Positions 1-7,325 of a DNA stretch of 35,100 nt are shown here, piece after piece. Source of the DNA: Alphaproteobacteria bacterium (GTDB lineage Bacteria; Pseudomonadota; Alphaproteobacteria; UBA9219); the NCBI GenBank assembly GCA_028866275.1, contig JAGWIK010000020.1:1-35100 (forward strand), given 5' to 3'. How positions within the stretch are numbered: position 1 is the first letter of the stretch; every line of letters starts with the position of its first letter. The notes below the pieces were generated by a model. It had not been told where the DNA came from, did not search any database, and was given only the letters and a program-made list of their open reading frames with translations. Both the position numbers and the translations under genes were made by a program.

Positions 1-89
1 CCGACGCGATGATGAAACGCCAGACGACGACGGATAGGTGCAAGGCCGCCGACGCGTTGCTGGACGACTATATAAAGGACGGCAAATGA
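1..89 (+). CDS. 3' end of an unidentified gene (partial)
   Basis: The frame with codons starting at position 3 is open from the left edge and stops with TGA at 87-89. The visible 28 residues are polar and basic (they include KRQTTTDRC and end DDYIKDGK). The stop overlaps the ATG of the next gene as ATGA, which suggests translational coupling. The next product resembles a phage Rz1-type lipoprotein, so this could be the end of a lysis-cassette gene. Too little is visible to name it. Confidence 0.4.
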   Translation, partial: DAMMKRQTTTDRCKAADALLDDYIKDGK

Positions 90-433
90 TTGATGACGCG
101 GCGGCAGCGGCTTCGCCGCCCCCCTCCCTAACCCTCCCCGCTGGGGGGGAGGAAACAGGCTCTTATCGTGGCTGGTCGGTTTGTAAAACCATATGGTTTG
201 CCCTGATGCTGGCCGGATGCGCGACGCCGCAACCGGTTTACAAACCCGTGCCCGTCGATATGCCGGTTTCCGTGCCCTGTGCCGCGCCGCCCGTCCCGCC
301 GCCCGATTTCGCATTATCCCATGCCGCGCCGCGCGACGATGTATTTGTGAAAACCCGCGCGGCCCTGGCCGAACTGGACGAACGCAAGGCCTATGAAGCC
401 GCATTGCGCGCGCGCATGGACGCGTGTTTTTAG
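86..433 (+). CDS. small lipoprotein, Rz1/spanin-like, with an in-frame repeat near its N-terminus
   Basis: This encodes 115 residues from the ATG at 86, which overlaps the upstream stop. A hydrophobic stretch ends in the lipobox LAGC at about residue 44, followed by a proline- and valine-rich linker (PVYKPVPVDMPVSVPC) and an Ala/Arg-rich C-terminus with one late Cys. Lipobox, Pro-rich linker and small size are typical of phage Rz1-like outer-membrane spanins, so that role is likely but unproven. The lipobox lies unusually far from the start because about 35 codons, including a C-rich/G-rich palindrome at 119-152, sit in front of it. No ATG, GTG or TTG in frame lies between that repeat and the lipobox. 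The repeat may have entered the signal region and damaged secretion. A GTG at 38 in the same frame is a less likely start. Confidence 0.5.
   Translation: MIDDAAAAASPPPSLTLPAGGEETGSYRGWSVCKTIWFALMLAGCATPQPVYKPVPVDMPVSVPCAAPPVPPPDFALSHAAPRDDVFVKTRAALAELDERKAYEAALRARMDACF
119..152. repeat. C-rich/G-rich palindromic repeat inside the lipoprotein gene
   Basis: A run of C/T-rich triplets is followed by a G-run. CCTCCCC at 133-139 pairs with GGGGAGG at 146-152 across a 6-base loop. Palindromes of this composition are common as dispersed intergenic repeats in proteobacteria (from memory). Here it is translated in frame as roughly PPPSLTLPAGGEE, which looks unlike the rest of the protein. Confidence 0.55.
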
Positions 434-435
434 GA

Positions 436-465
436 ACCTATGGATTGCCTCACTTGGTCATAGGT
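436..465. repeat. short inverted repeat after the lipoprotein gene
   Basis: ACCTATG at 436-442 and CATAGGT at 459-465 form a 7-bp perfect stem with a 16-base loop just after the stop at 433. There is no T-run after it, so a terminator role is uncertain. Confidence 0.3.
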
Positions 466-479
466 GACAATTTTCGTGC

Positions 480-509
480 GCGTCATACCGGCGCAAGCCG
501 GTATGACGC
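480..509. repeat. REP-like palindrome, copy 1
   Basis: GCGTCATACCGGC at 480-492 is perfectly complementary to GCCGGTATGACGC at 497-509, with a GCAA loop. It belongs to the same family as the arms at 23691-23765 and 24108-24137 (core CGTCAT-CCGGCGCAAGCCGG-ATGACG). It sits between two convergent genes (stops at 433 and 554), where it could also act as a bidirectional terminator. Confidence 0.7.
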
Positions 510-553
510 ATTTCTGTTGCGCGATCGGCCGGAATCATCGACGGGTTTTGTCC

Positions 554-1408
554 CTAGCTCGCCGCGCGGCGGAACAAATGCGCGGGATAGGTTCCCAGTA
601 TTTTGACTTCGTGCGCGAAAAACGCCAATTCTTCGAGCGCGAGCTTGAAGCCCGCCTGTTCCGGATGGCCTTCGACATCGACATAGAATTGCGCCGCGGT
701 GAAATGGCCGTCGACCAGATAGCTTTCCAATTTTGTGATATTGACGCCGTTGGTGGCGAAACCGCCCAGCGCCTTGTAGAGCGCGGCGGGCACGCTGCGC
801 ACGCGGAACACCAATGTCGTGATGCAGGGCGTCGACGGCGGCGGCACGTGCGGCGTTTTCGACAGAATCAAAAAACGGGTCGTGTTCTGCGGCCCTTTGT
901 CGCCGCCGGTATCGGCGATATTTTCCGCCAGCACATCCAGCCCGTAAATCTCGCCCGCCAGTTGCGAGGCAATCGCCGCCGTTTTTTTGTCGCCGCGGCG
1001 GGCGATGTCGGCGGCGGCGCCCGCCGTGTCGGCGTGAATGACGGGTTCGATGTTATGCGTGCGCAGCCAGTTGCGGCATTGCGCCAGTGCCTGCACATGG
1101 CTTTCGACCCGCGTGATGTCGGCGAGCGTCGCGCCCTTGACGCCCAGCAGGCGGTGATGGATGGGTTGGTAATGTTCGCCGATGATGGCAAGCCCGCCCT
1201 GCGGCAGCAGATGATGCACATCGGCGACGCGTCCCGCCACCGAATTTTCCACCGCGATCATCGCCAGATCGGCATGCCCGTCGCGCACGGCGGCGAACGC
1301 GTCGTCGAAGCTGAAACACGGCACGGTGTCGCAGCCGGGATAGACGGCGCGGCAGGCAAGGTCGGAATTGGCGCCGGGCGCGCCCTGAAAGGAAAGTCTT
1401 ATTTTCAT
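554..1408 (-). CDS. pheA: prephenate dehydratase
   Basis: This cytoplasmic enzyme converts prephenate to phenylpyruvate in phenylalanine synthesis. The 284 residues have a catalytic dehydratase domain at about 1-185 with the conserved TRF motif at 177-179 (NTTRFLIL), then an ACT regulatory domain at about 197-275 (ALYKALGGFATNGVNITKLES), which in this family binds phenylalanine. No chorismate mutase domain is attached, so this is the monofunctional type. The ATG at 1408 is chosen because homology begins at MKIRLSFQGAPGANS; the upstream in-frame extension is not conserved in character. It is read in the same direction as the glycosyltransferase upstream (54-bp gap), to which it has no obvious functional link. 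Confidence 0.93.
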   Translation of the reverse strand: MKIRLSFQGAPGANSDLACRAVYPGCDTVPCFSFDDAFAAVRDGHADLAMIAVENSVAGRVADVHHLLPQGGLAIIGEHYQPIHHRLLGVKGATLADITRVESHVQALAQCRNWLRTHNIEPVIHADTAGAAADIARRGDKKTAAIASQLAGEIYGLDVLAENIADTGGDKGPQNTTRFLILSKTPHVPPPSTPCITTLVFRVRSVPAALYKALGGFATNGVNITKLESYLVDGHFTAAQFYVDVEGHPEQAGFKLALEELAFFAHEVKILGTYPAHLFRRAAS

Positions 1409-1462
1409 TGTTACGCCTGTGCTGAACGGTTTTTTATAGCCGCGGGCCGGCATTGCCGCAAG

Positions 1463-2560
1463 CTACATCCCGTCGCCGATTGTGCGCCGCCAGCGCGCCA
1501 GCCGTTTTTTGGCGCGCGGCGACGGCGCCTGTAAATTCCGGTAAAATTGTTGCGTGCAGGCTTCCCACGAAAAATGGTCGGCAAAAGCGCGCGGCGCGGC
1601 GGGGTTGGAGGGCAAAGCCAGCGCGGTTGTAACCGCGCGTTGCAGGTCGGCGTCCAGAACGGCAAAGACGCGCGCGGCGGGGTCGGCGAAAATATCGCGC
1701 GGCCCCGGCGCGGGACAGGCCGCGACGCGCAGGCCCGACGCGCAGGCTTCGAGCAGCACGAGGCCGAACGTATCGGTCAGGGACGGAAACACGAACAGGT
1801 CTGCGCCTGCGTAATGGCGCGCCAGATTTTCACCCTGCATCGTGCCCAGAAAATGCGCAGCCGGATAGGCGCGGCGCAGCGCGTCGAAATCCGGCCCGTC
1901 GCCGATTACGATCTTGCTGCCCGGCGTGTCGAGATCAAGAAACGCGCGCAGGTTTTTTTCCGCCGCGACGCGCCCGACATAGAGCAGGATCGGCCGCGGC
2001 AGCGATGCGTATATGTCGGGCGCATCGCGGCGGACGCAGAACAAATCCATATCGACGCCGCGCGACCAGCGCGCGAGACGGTGGAAGCGGCGTTTTTTCA
2101 GTTCCTGTTCCATCGACGGCGTCGCCACCATGACTGCGCCTGCGGGCGTATGGAACCGGCGCAATCCCGCGTAACAGAAGAAGGAAATAAACGGGCGGAG
2201 AAAACGCGGCGCGCGCGCCGCGATATATTCGGGAAAGCGCGTATGATACGAGGTTGTGAAAGGCAGGCTGCGGCGCAGGCAGACCGACCGCGCCGCCCAG
2301 CCCAGCGGGCCTTCGGTCGCGATATGGATGAAGTCCGGATTCCAGTCGCGGATAATGGCGGCGATTCTTTTATGGGCAAAAAATTCGATCTTGATTTCGG
2401 GATAGAAAGGCAGCGCCACCGCCGTCAGCCGCGCCGCGTCCGGCCCCGTCACGCGCACATCGTGGCCCATGCGGCCCAGATGGCGCGCCGTCATTTCCAG
2501 CGTGCGCACCACGCCGTTGATTTGCGGCGTCCAGGCGTCGGAAATGATGAGAATCTTCAC
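1463..2560 (-). CDS. GT4-family glycosyltransferase (MgtA/GDP-mannose-type)
   Basis: This 365-residue protein has a GT-B fold. The N-terminal acceptor domain begins KILIISDAWTPQINGVVRTL, characteristic of the GT4 subgroup of alpha-mannosyltransferases and lipid or carotenoid glycosyltransferases. The C-terminal nucleotide-sugar domain has YVGRVAAEKNL, the mid-motif GDGPDFDAL and the E-x7-E-type segment DLFVFPSLTDTFGLVLLEACASG. It probably transfers a sugar from an NDP-sugar to a lipid or glycan on the inner face of the membrane; donor and acceptor cannot be read from sequence. The start is GTG at 2560, immediately before KILIIS. Upstream lies the 3' end of a pilin gene with an intervening hairpin at 2594-2621. 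Confidence 0.85.
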   Translation of the reverse strand: MKILIISDAWTPQINGVVRTLEMTARHLGRMGHDVRVTGPDAARLTAVALPFYPEIKIEFFAHKRIAAIIRDWNPDFIHIATEGPLGWAARSVCLRRSLPFTTSYHTRFPEYIAARAPRFLRPFISFFCYAGLRRFHTPAGAVMVATPSMEQELKKRRFHRLARWSRGVDMDLFCVRRDAPDIYASLPRPILLYVGRVAAEKNLRAFLDLDTPGSKIVIGDGPDFDALRRAYPAAHFLGTMQGENLARHYAGADLFVFPSLTDTFGLVLLEACASGLRVAACPAPGPRDIFADPAARVFAVLDADLQRAVTTALALPSNPAAPRAFADHFSWEACTQQFYRNLQAPSPRAKKRLARWRRTIGDGM

Positions 2561-2593
2561 GGTTTTTGTCGTCCTGCCAGGCTGCCATCTTAT

Positions 2594-2621
2594 GGCATAG
2601 AAACATTGATTTTTCTATGCC
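2594..2621. terminator. 10-bp hairpin between the pilin and glycosyltransferase genes
   Basis: GGCATAGAAA (2594-2603) and TTTCTATGCC (2612-2621) form a perfect 10-bp stem with an 8-base loop. It lies 33 bp beyond the pilin stop (2654) and 34 bp before the GTG of the next gene. Neither side has a clear T-tract, so termination is inferred from its position. Confidence 0.45.
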
Positions 2622-2653
2622 CGGAAAGATAGAAGCGGCGCGGGGGCGCATCG

Positions 2654-3268
2654 TTAGATCTTGAACCCGACCTGAAGATCGCGGCCGACGGTGCGCGTGC
2701 AAAGGTCTTCGATGGTTGCGAACGAAAAGGGTGTGTAGGTTGAAATGCTGGTCGAAAAGGTCGTCGGATTCGTCGTGCCCGCAAAATTTTCATAAATCAC
2801 GCCAGGCAAAAATGTAAGGCTGGCCGCCAAGTGGATGCATTCATCGACTGTCACGGGCGTGAATCCGACAAGAATCGTATTAAGAGGCGTTTGCTGCACC
2901 CACACATTGACAGCCCCTCCCCACGGGTCGGTAGGGGTCGAACCGACCATCATGTCGACCGGAAAATAGCCCGCTTTGACCCCCAGCGACGTGACATTGT
3001 CCCACGACGCCACGCCCGCGCCGCGCGGCCCGTAAAGTTTGCGATAATTGGAGACAAATTCAATGGTCTGCTGGGTTATCAAGGCGACTTTCTTATTCAT
3101 ATAGACATCGGCGGCGGCTTCCCATATCGCCCCCAGCACAAGGCCCGCGATGCCAAGAACGATGGCGATTTCGGTCAGGGTGAAGCCGCGACGCAAGCCC
3201 GCCCGCCGGACAATTTCCCGAGGCGGTTCTGGCGCAAAACGCCGCATAAGAATGTGGAGCCCGAGCAT
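2654..3268 (-). CDS. type IV prepilin-like protein (PilS/T4b-like), leftward member of a divergent pair
   Basis: The prepilin peptidase site is RRG|FTLTEIAIVLGIAGLVLG: Gly before Phe, Glu at mature position 5, then a long hydrophobic helix. A 27-residue basic leader precedes it if translation starts at ATG 3268. Later features include TPTDPWGGAVNVW, a PWGG-type motif seen in PilS-family T4b pilins, and two Cys near residues 143 and 187 that could form the pilin disulphide loop. Other possible starts are ATG 3277 and ATG 3247. I disfavour 3277 because it would overlap the predicted -10 (TAGGAT, 3281-3276). From 3268 the mRNA would be nearly leaderless. It is probably a structural pilin or minor pseudopilin; no assembly genes are nearby. 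Confidence 0.8.
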   Translation of the reverse strand: MLGLHILMRRFAPEPPREIVRRAGLRRGFTLTEIAIVLGIAGLVLGAIWEAAADVYMNKKVALITQQTIEFVSNYRKLYGPRGAGVASWDNVTSLGVKAGYFPVDMMVGSTPTDPWGGAVNVWVQQTPLNTILVGFTPVTVDECIHLAASLTFLPGVIYENFAGTTNPTTFSTSISTYTPFSFATIEDLCTRTVGRDLQVGFKI

Positions 3269-3275
3269 AATCGCC

Positions 3276-3308
3276 ATCCTAGAGCCGGCAGCGTTAAATT
3301 CCTGTTAA
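3276..3308 (-). promoter_or_regulatory. CtrA-type promoter of the leftward pilin gene
   Basis: A perfect TTAA-N7-TTAA (3294-3308) matches the alphaproteobacterial CtrA box. On the minus strand it is followed after 12 bases by TAGGAT (3281-3276) as a -10. This puts the box over the -35 position, as in CtrA-activated promoters such as Caulobacter pilA. Confidence 0.6.
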
Positions 3309-3342
3309 GAACCTGTTTGCGGTTGCGCGGCGTGCCGCCGTT

Positions 3343-3375
3343 TTAATCAATTTTTTATGATGAAGCGGCTAGGGT
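3343..3375 (+). promoter_or_regulatory. near-consensus CtrA-type promoter of the rightward pilin gene
   Basis: TTAA-N7-TTTA (3343-3357) matches 7 of 8 positions of the CtrA box and is followed after 12 bases by TAGGGT (3370-3375), the same spacing as in the divergent pilin promoter. The pilin ATG is 38 bases further on. No standard -35 hexamer is seen, which fits activator dependence. Confidence 0.5.
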
Positions 3376-3413
3376 ATTTTGGGCGTCGCCGGATCATAGA
3401 CGGGTAGCTTGGC

Positions 3414-4070
3414 ATGAAACAGATGATGTATTTTCCACGCGCCGCGGACGGTAAGGAACGCGGGTTTACGCTGACCGAAATCGCCATCGTTCTGGGCGTC
3501 GTCGGCATCATCGTCGGCGGCATCTGGGCGGCGGCCGACAATGTCAGCGAAACGCGCAAAGAAAACGACGCGGTGGCGGAATTGCAGACGATTGCCCATA
3601 ATATGATGACTTTGATGGGCGGGCGCACCATTCCCCCACCGCCGACGGATAACGACATCACGGCGGCGATGATAACGGCCAATGTCATTCCCAGTTATTA
3701 TACTGATCAGATCGCAACTGCGGCCGCAGATAATCCGTGGGATAACGGTATTGCAACCGTCCACGCCAACAGGGGTTTTATTATTTATCGGATAGGCCCG
3801 ACGACCTTCCGCCTGTCTTTCTACAACACGACCTATGGCGGTTGCATTGCCCTGATTTTGGCGGCTACCGCCTGCCCGTTCGGGCAGCCCGAATGCCCTG
3901 TTGACGTCGTGCCCAATGACGGGGGCAGCGGCATCTATGGCCCCGGAACCACCAATTTACCGGGCACATGGACATCATGGGCGGGCATGACCGCGAGCGA
4001 AGCCAGCACATTATGCGCCATGAATCCGACGAACGGCGGTTCGATTGAATTCGATTACGCGACGCAATAA
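3414..4070 (+). CDS. type IV prepilin-like protein (PilS/T4b-like), rightward member of a divergent pair
   Basis: This 218-residue protein has a short leader ending KERG|FTLTEIAIVLGVVGIIVGG, with Gly before the cleavage site and Glu at mature position 5. It is clearly related to the divergent pilin through the shared FTLTEIAIVLG block and the same layout. NPWDNG at about residue 110 corresponds to the DPWGG motif of the other pilin, and it carries late Cys residues (CPFGQPEC, STLCAMNP). Likely role: subunit or minor component of a type IVb pilus or a pseudopilus. The start at ATG 3414 gives a normal leader of about 17 residues. Its stop overlaps the end of the convergent glycosyltransferase by 16 bp. 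Confidence 0.8.
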   Translation: MKQMMYFPRAADGKERGFTLTEIAIVLGVVGIIVGGIWAAADNVSETRKENDAVAELQTIAHNMMTLMGGRTIPPPPTDNDITAAMITANVIPSYYTDQIATAAADNPWDNGIATVHANRGFIIYRIGPTTFRLSFYNTTYGGCIALILAATACPFGQPECPVDVVPNDGGSGIYGPGTTNLPGTWTSWAGMTASEASTLCAMNPTNGGSIEFDYATQ

Positions 4071-5155
4071 TCAGGCGACCCGTTTTTGTAGAAATCCATC
4101 CATTGCCGCGTCACCGCTTCGCGGGTGTAGTCCTTGATATAAGCGGCGTAGCCCTGAGCGATGAGGGCGCGGCGCAGCGGTTCGTCGTCGAGCGCGCGGC
4201 GCAGGGCGCGGGCCAGCGCGTCGGCATCGTCGATGGGAACCAGCAGGCCCGTGACGCCGTCCTGAACATGCGCGGCCGGCCCTGCGCTGGCGCAGGCGAC
4301 AAGCGCCGTGCCCGCCGCCCAGGCTTCCAGAATGACCGTGCCGAAAGGTTCGTAGCGCGACGGCAGGACGCAGACATCCGCCGCGCGCAATAAAGCAGCG
4401 CGGTCGGTGCGCCAGCCCAGAAAACGCACCCGGTCGAGCACGCCGAGCGTTTTTGCCGTATTTTCCAGTTCGCGCCGCAACGGCCCGTCGCCCGCCAGCC
4501 ATGCCACGCAGTCGGGCAATCGGGTCAGCGCCTGCAAAAGCGTGTCGAGGCCTTTTTTCGGGTGCAGGCGCGACAGGGCGAGCAGGACTTTGACTTCGCG
4601 TTGCGTCGCCAATGTCGCGCGGTCGACCGGCGGCATCGGCGCGACGTCGGGAAAGGTGGGGATAAAATGGGCGTTTTGCGCGGGCACGCCGTTTTTGACC
4701 ATATGGGCGACGATATCGCGCGTGACGCCGACGAAGACGCCGCAGGATTTAAATTTCGACGGGTCGTAGTAGCCGCCGAACCAGGCAATTATGCGGGGGG
4801 CGCGACTGCTCTGCGGTATACCGGTTTCACGGGCTCCCCGCAACCGCGACTGCGCCAGGCTCTTAGGCACGAGGCTTGCCGCGCGGCGCATCCAGCAATG
4901 GATAATGTCGGGCTTTTCCCGTTTGATCAGCAACCGCAACAGTAATTTCTGCAAGGGCCGGAACGGCACGGCCAGCACGCGCGGCGCCATGCGGATGCCG
5001 GCGCGTTGCAATTCGGCAAAGCGCGGCGCGCGCGGCGACATCACCACGCATTGGTCGACGCCCTGCGCATGCAGGCTGAGCATCACGTCGGTGGAATAGG
5101 TTTCGGCCCCGCCTTGCGTTTCGCCGGCCATGATGTGGAGGATGCGCATGGCCAT
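4055..5155 (-). CDS. GT4-family glycosyltransferase next to lpxA
   Basis: This 366-residue GT-B protein has an N-terminal domain starting RILHIMAGETQGGAETY (glycine-rich acceptor loop) and a C-terminal donor domain with ALSRLHPKKGLDTLLQAL, GDGPLRRELE, FLGWRTDRAALLRAADVCVLP and an E-x7-E-like stretch at YEPFGTVILEAWAAG. It lies 8 bp downstream of lpxA and follows fabZ-lpxA, the position where many proteobacteria carry lpxI/lpxB. It is GT4-like, however, not the GT19 fold of LpxB. An LPS-core or other surface-glycan role is inferred from context. ATG codons at 5155 and 5149 are both possible; the first is used. Confidence 0.85.
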   Translation of the reverse strand: MAMRILHIMAGETQGGAETYSTDVMLSLHAQGVDQCVVMSPRAPRFAELQRAGIRMAPRVLAVPFRPLQKLLLRLLIKREKPDIIHCWMRRAASLVPKSLAQSRLRGARETGIPQSSRAPRIIAWFGGYYDPSKFKSCGVFVGVTRDIVAHMVKNGVPAQNAHFIPTFPDVAPMPPVDRATLATQREVKVLLALSRLHPKKGLDTLLQALTRLPDCVAWLAGDGPLRRELENTAKTLGVLDRVRFLGWRTDRAALLRAADVCVLPSRYEPFGTVILEAWAAGTALVACASAGPAAHVQDGVTGLLVPIDDADALARALRRALDDEPLRRALIAQGYAAYIKDYTREAVTRQWMDFYKNGSPDYCVA

Positions 5156-5163
5156 GCCCCGTT

Positions 5164-5964
5164 TTATTCGTCGTCGCTTTTGGGCTGGCAGATCGGGCGG
5201 TCGGACGCGGCGCGGATAAAGTCGACGATCTGGGCGACCTGTGCCTGATTTTTATAATGCGCGGCGGTTTCTTCGATACGTTCGGCCAGCGTGCCTTCGG
5301 GTGCGAACAGCATGCGGTAGGCGCTGCGCAGCGCGCGGACGTCTTCGCGCGTGAAGCCGCGCCGTTCGAGCCCGACCATGTTAAGCCCCGCCAGATGGGC
5401 GCGTTCGCCCTTCACAAGGCCGAACGGGATGACGTCTTTTTCCACGCCCGACATGCCGCCGATAATGGCGAACGACCCGATGCGCACGAATTGATGCACC
5501 GCCGACAGCCCGCCGACGATGACGAAGTCGCCGAGCGTGACATGGCCGGCCAGTGTGGCGTTATTGGCCAGCACGACGTTATTGCCGACATGGCAATCAT
5601 GCGCGACATGCGCGCCGACCATGAACAGCCCGTTATCGCCGACGCGCGTGGCCATGCCGCCGCCTTCGGTTCCGGGGTTCATCGTCACCTGTTCGCGGAT
5701 CTGGTTGTTTTTGCCGATGTCGAGCGTCGAGGGTTCGTTTTTGAATTTCAGATCCTGCGGCCGCAGGCCGAGCGAGGCGAAGGGATAGACCACCGTGCCT
5801 TCGCCCACCGTCGTGCGCCCGCCGACCACGACATGCGACACCAGCCGCACGCGGTCGCCGAGCCGGACGTCCGCGCCGACGGTGCAGAATGGGCCGATAT
5901 CGACATCGGCGCCAAGTTGCGCGGCGGGGTCGACGACGGCGGTGGGGTGAATGGATACGGTCAT
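5164..5964 (-). CDS. lpxA: acyl-ACP--UDP-N-acetylglucosamine O-acyltransferase
   Basis: LpxA catalyses the first step of lipid A synthesis, transferring a 3-hydroxyacyl chain from ACP to UDP-GlcNAc in the cytoplasm. The 266 residues are the normal length. The N-terminal left-handed beta-helix is visible as hexapeptide repeats (for example IHPTAVVDPAAQLGADVDIG). The catalytic His is in the AHVAHDCHVG motif (His122). The C-terminal helical domain contains LNMVGLERRGFTREDVRALR. It lies 15 bp downstream of fabZ in the same direction, a standard pairing because both use 3-hydroxyacyl-ACP. Confidence 0.96.
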   Translation of the reverse strand: MTVSIHPTAVVDPAAQLGADVDIGPFCTVGADVRLGDRVRLVSHVVVGGRTTVGEGTVVYPFASLGLRPQDLKFKNEPSTLDIGKNNQIREQVTMNPGTEGGGMATRVGDNGLFMVGAHVAHDCHVGNNVVLANNATLAGHVTLGDFVIVGGLSAVHQFVRIGSFAIIGGMSGVEKDVIPFGLVKGERAHLAGLNMVGLERRGFTREDVRALRSAYRMLFAPEGTLAERIEETAAHYKNQAQVAQIVDFIRAASDRPICQPKSDDE

Positions 5965-5979
5965 GGATTGATTTTTTCC

Positions 5980-6465
5980 TTAGGCCGAAGCTTCGGGAGA
6001 GACGTCGTCGCGCGGCACCAGCATGGCGGTATAGGTGGCTTCGGCGCAGAGTTTGTCGCCGACGAAGGCCTGGCCTTCGAATTTCCACACATTGCCGCGG
6101 GTGCGTTCTTTTTTCACCTTGATATGCAGCGTGTCGCCGGGAACCACCGGATGGCGGAAGCGCGCGCCGTCGATCGTCATGAAATAGACGATATGGGTGT
6201 CGCAGGTGACGCCGTCGAGCGAAGCGACGACCAAAGTGGCCGAGGTTTGCGCCATGGCTTCGACGATCAGGACGCCGGGCATGATGGGATGGCCGGGGAA
6301 ATGGCCCTGAAACACGGGTTCGTTGGCGGACACGTTTTTGATGCCGGTGCAGCTTTCGCCCGGCACGATGTCGATGACGCGGTCGATCAGCAACATGGGG
6401 TAACGGTGCGGGATGCGCGCCATGATACCGGCGATGTCGAGCGAGGTCAGGGTCTTTTTGGTCAT
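5980..6465 (-). CDS. fabZ: 3-hydroxyacyl-ACP dehydratase FabZ
   Basis: FabZ dehydrates 3-hydroxyacyl-ACP in fatty acid elongation. The 161-residue hot-dog-fold protein has the signature [20 protein letters not shown] with catalytic His55 and Glu69, and the N-terminal [17 protein letters not shown] Shine-Dalgarno lies about 8 bases before the ATG at 6465. lpxD is not upstream; flgD is, across a 102-bp gap, so the usual lpxD-fabZ-lpxA order is not kept. The gap holds a small perfect hairpin (CGCTAC-tt-GTAGCG, 6486-6499) that may separate this unit from the flagellar operon. Confidence 0.96.
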   Translation of the reverse strand: MTKKTLTSLDIAGIMARIPHRYPMLLIDRVIDIVPGESCTGIKNVSANEPVFQGHFPGHPIMPGVLIVEAMAQTSATLVVASLDGVTCDTHIVYFMTIDGARFRHPVVPGDTLHIKVKKERTRGNVWKFEGQAFVGDKLCAEATYTAMLVPRDDVSPEASA

Positions 6466-6567
6466 GAAGGGGCTCCGGAGTTAATCGCTACTTGTAGCGC
6501 AACTGGAGCCGGTCGTTCAAGAGACGGTTTGGGGCGTTTTTACAGCCTGGGAGTTTTTACGGCGCGT

Positions 6568-7314
6568 TTACCCCGTCACGACCGCCGTGGTCGAGGCCGG
6601 CTTTGTGGTCGAGGTATAAACGGCATCGATCGCGGAAGAAGACACCGAAAGCCCGTCGGCGATCAGATTGAGCGTGCCGTTGCTGTTGCTTTGCACGCCT
6701 GTGACCTTGGCCAGCGCCAGATAATCCGTCGGGGTTATGGTTTTGCCGCTGGAATCGGTCGCGGTGACGACGAAGCTGTAACTGCCGTCGGACAGGGTGT
6801 TGCCGCTGGCGTCGGTTCCGTTCCATGTGATGTAGTTCGTGCCTGACGACGTGCCCCCGGCGAAGGACGCGACCTGATTGCCGCTGGAATCATAGACCGT
6901 GACGGTGGAGCTGGCCGCGGCGCTGGGCAGCGTATAGCCGATTTCGGCGCTGCTGCTTTGCAGGGAAAAATCCGCCGGGGACGAGCTGGTTGCCGATTCG
7001 ACGTAATTACCGATATAGCCGACCCCCGTGGCCAGCGCATTGGCGCTTTCCGCCGAGACCAGCGATTTGAGGTCGGTATCGGTATTGATCTGTTGCTGCA
7101 CGCTTTCCATCGTCACCAGTTCCTGCGTGTACTGGTTGGGGTCGGTGGCGTTGGTGGGGTCCTGGTTCTGCAGCTGGGTGGTCAGGATTTTCAGATATTG
7201 CGTGAAGTCGAGGCCGAGCGCGGCGCTGGAGCTGCTGGAACTGGACGAGCTGCTGGAGCTGGAACTGGAGCTGGAAGAGCTGCCGCTGGTCGGCGTTGTG
7301 GCGGAAATCGTCAT
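6568..7314 (-). CDS. flgD: flagellar hook assembly scaffold FlgD
   Basis: FlgD caps the growing hook and is needed for FlgE polymerisation outside the cell. The 248 residues begin with a secretion-type N-terminus interrupted by a tract of about 20 serines (residues 9-28). Then comes the conserved FlgD block LDFTQYLKILTTQLQNQDPTNATD, with QYTQELVTMESVQQQ. The C-terminal half carries the beta-rich FlgD Ig/tudor-like region (VYDSSGNQVASF, NGTDASGNTLSDGSYSF). It starts 11 bp after the fliK stop and is the last flagellar gene of the leftward operon. The poly-Ser tract is unusual and reads as AGC/TCC codon repeats. Confidence 0.92.
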   Translation of the reverse strand: MTISATTPTSGSSSSSSSSSSSSSSSSSSSAALGLDFTQYLKILTTQLQNQDPTNATDPNQYTQELVTMESVQQQINTDTDLKSLVSAESANALATGVGYIGNYVESATSSSPADFSLQSSSAEIGYTLPSAAASSTVTVYDSSGNQVASFAGGTSSGTNYITWNGTDASGNTLSDGSYSFVVTATDSSGKTITPTDYLALAKVTGVQSNSNGTLNLIADGLSVSSSAIDAVYTSTTKPASTTAVVTG

Positions 7315-7325
7315 GATTTATTTCC

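Noticed and set aside
464-1534. 356-codon plus-strand frame over pheA, starting in the REP-like palindrome
   Set aside because: It is antisense to PheA, its composition is Arg/His-rich and it has no motif.
5257-6846. 529-codon open frame on the plus strand over lpxA, fabZ and flgD
   Set aside because: It is antisense to three clearly conserved genes and rich in His, Arg and Asp, as expected for the complement of GC-rich coding DNA.
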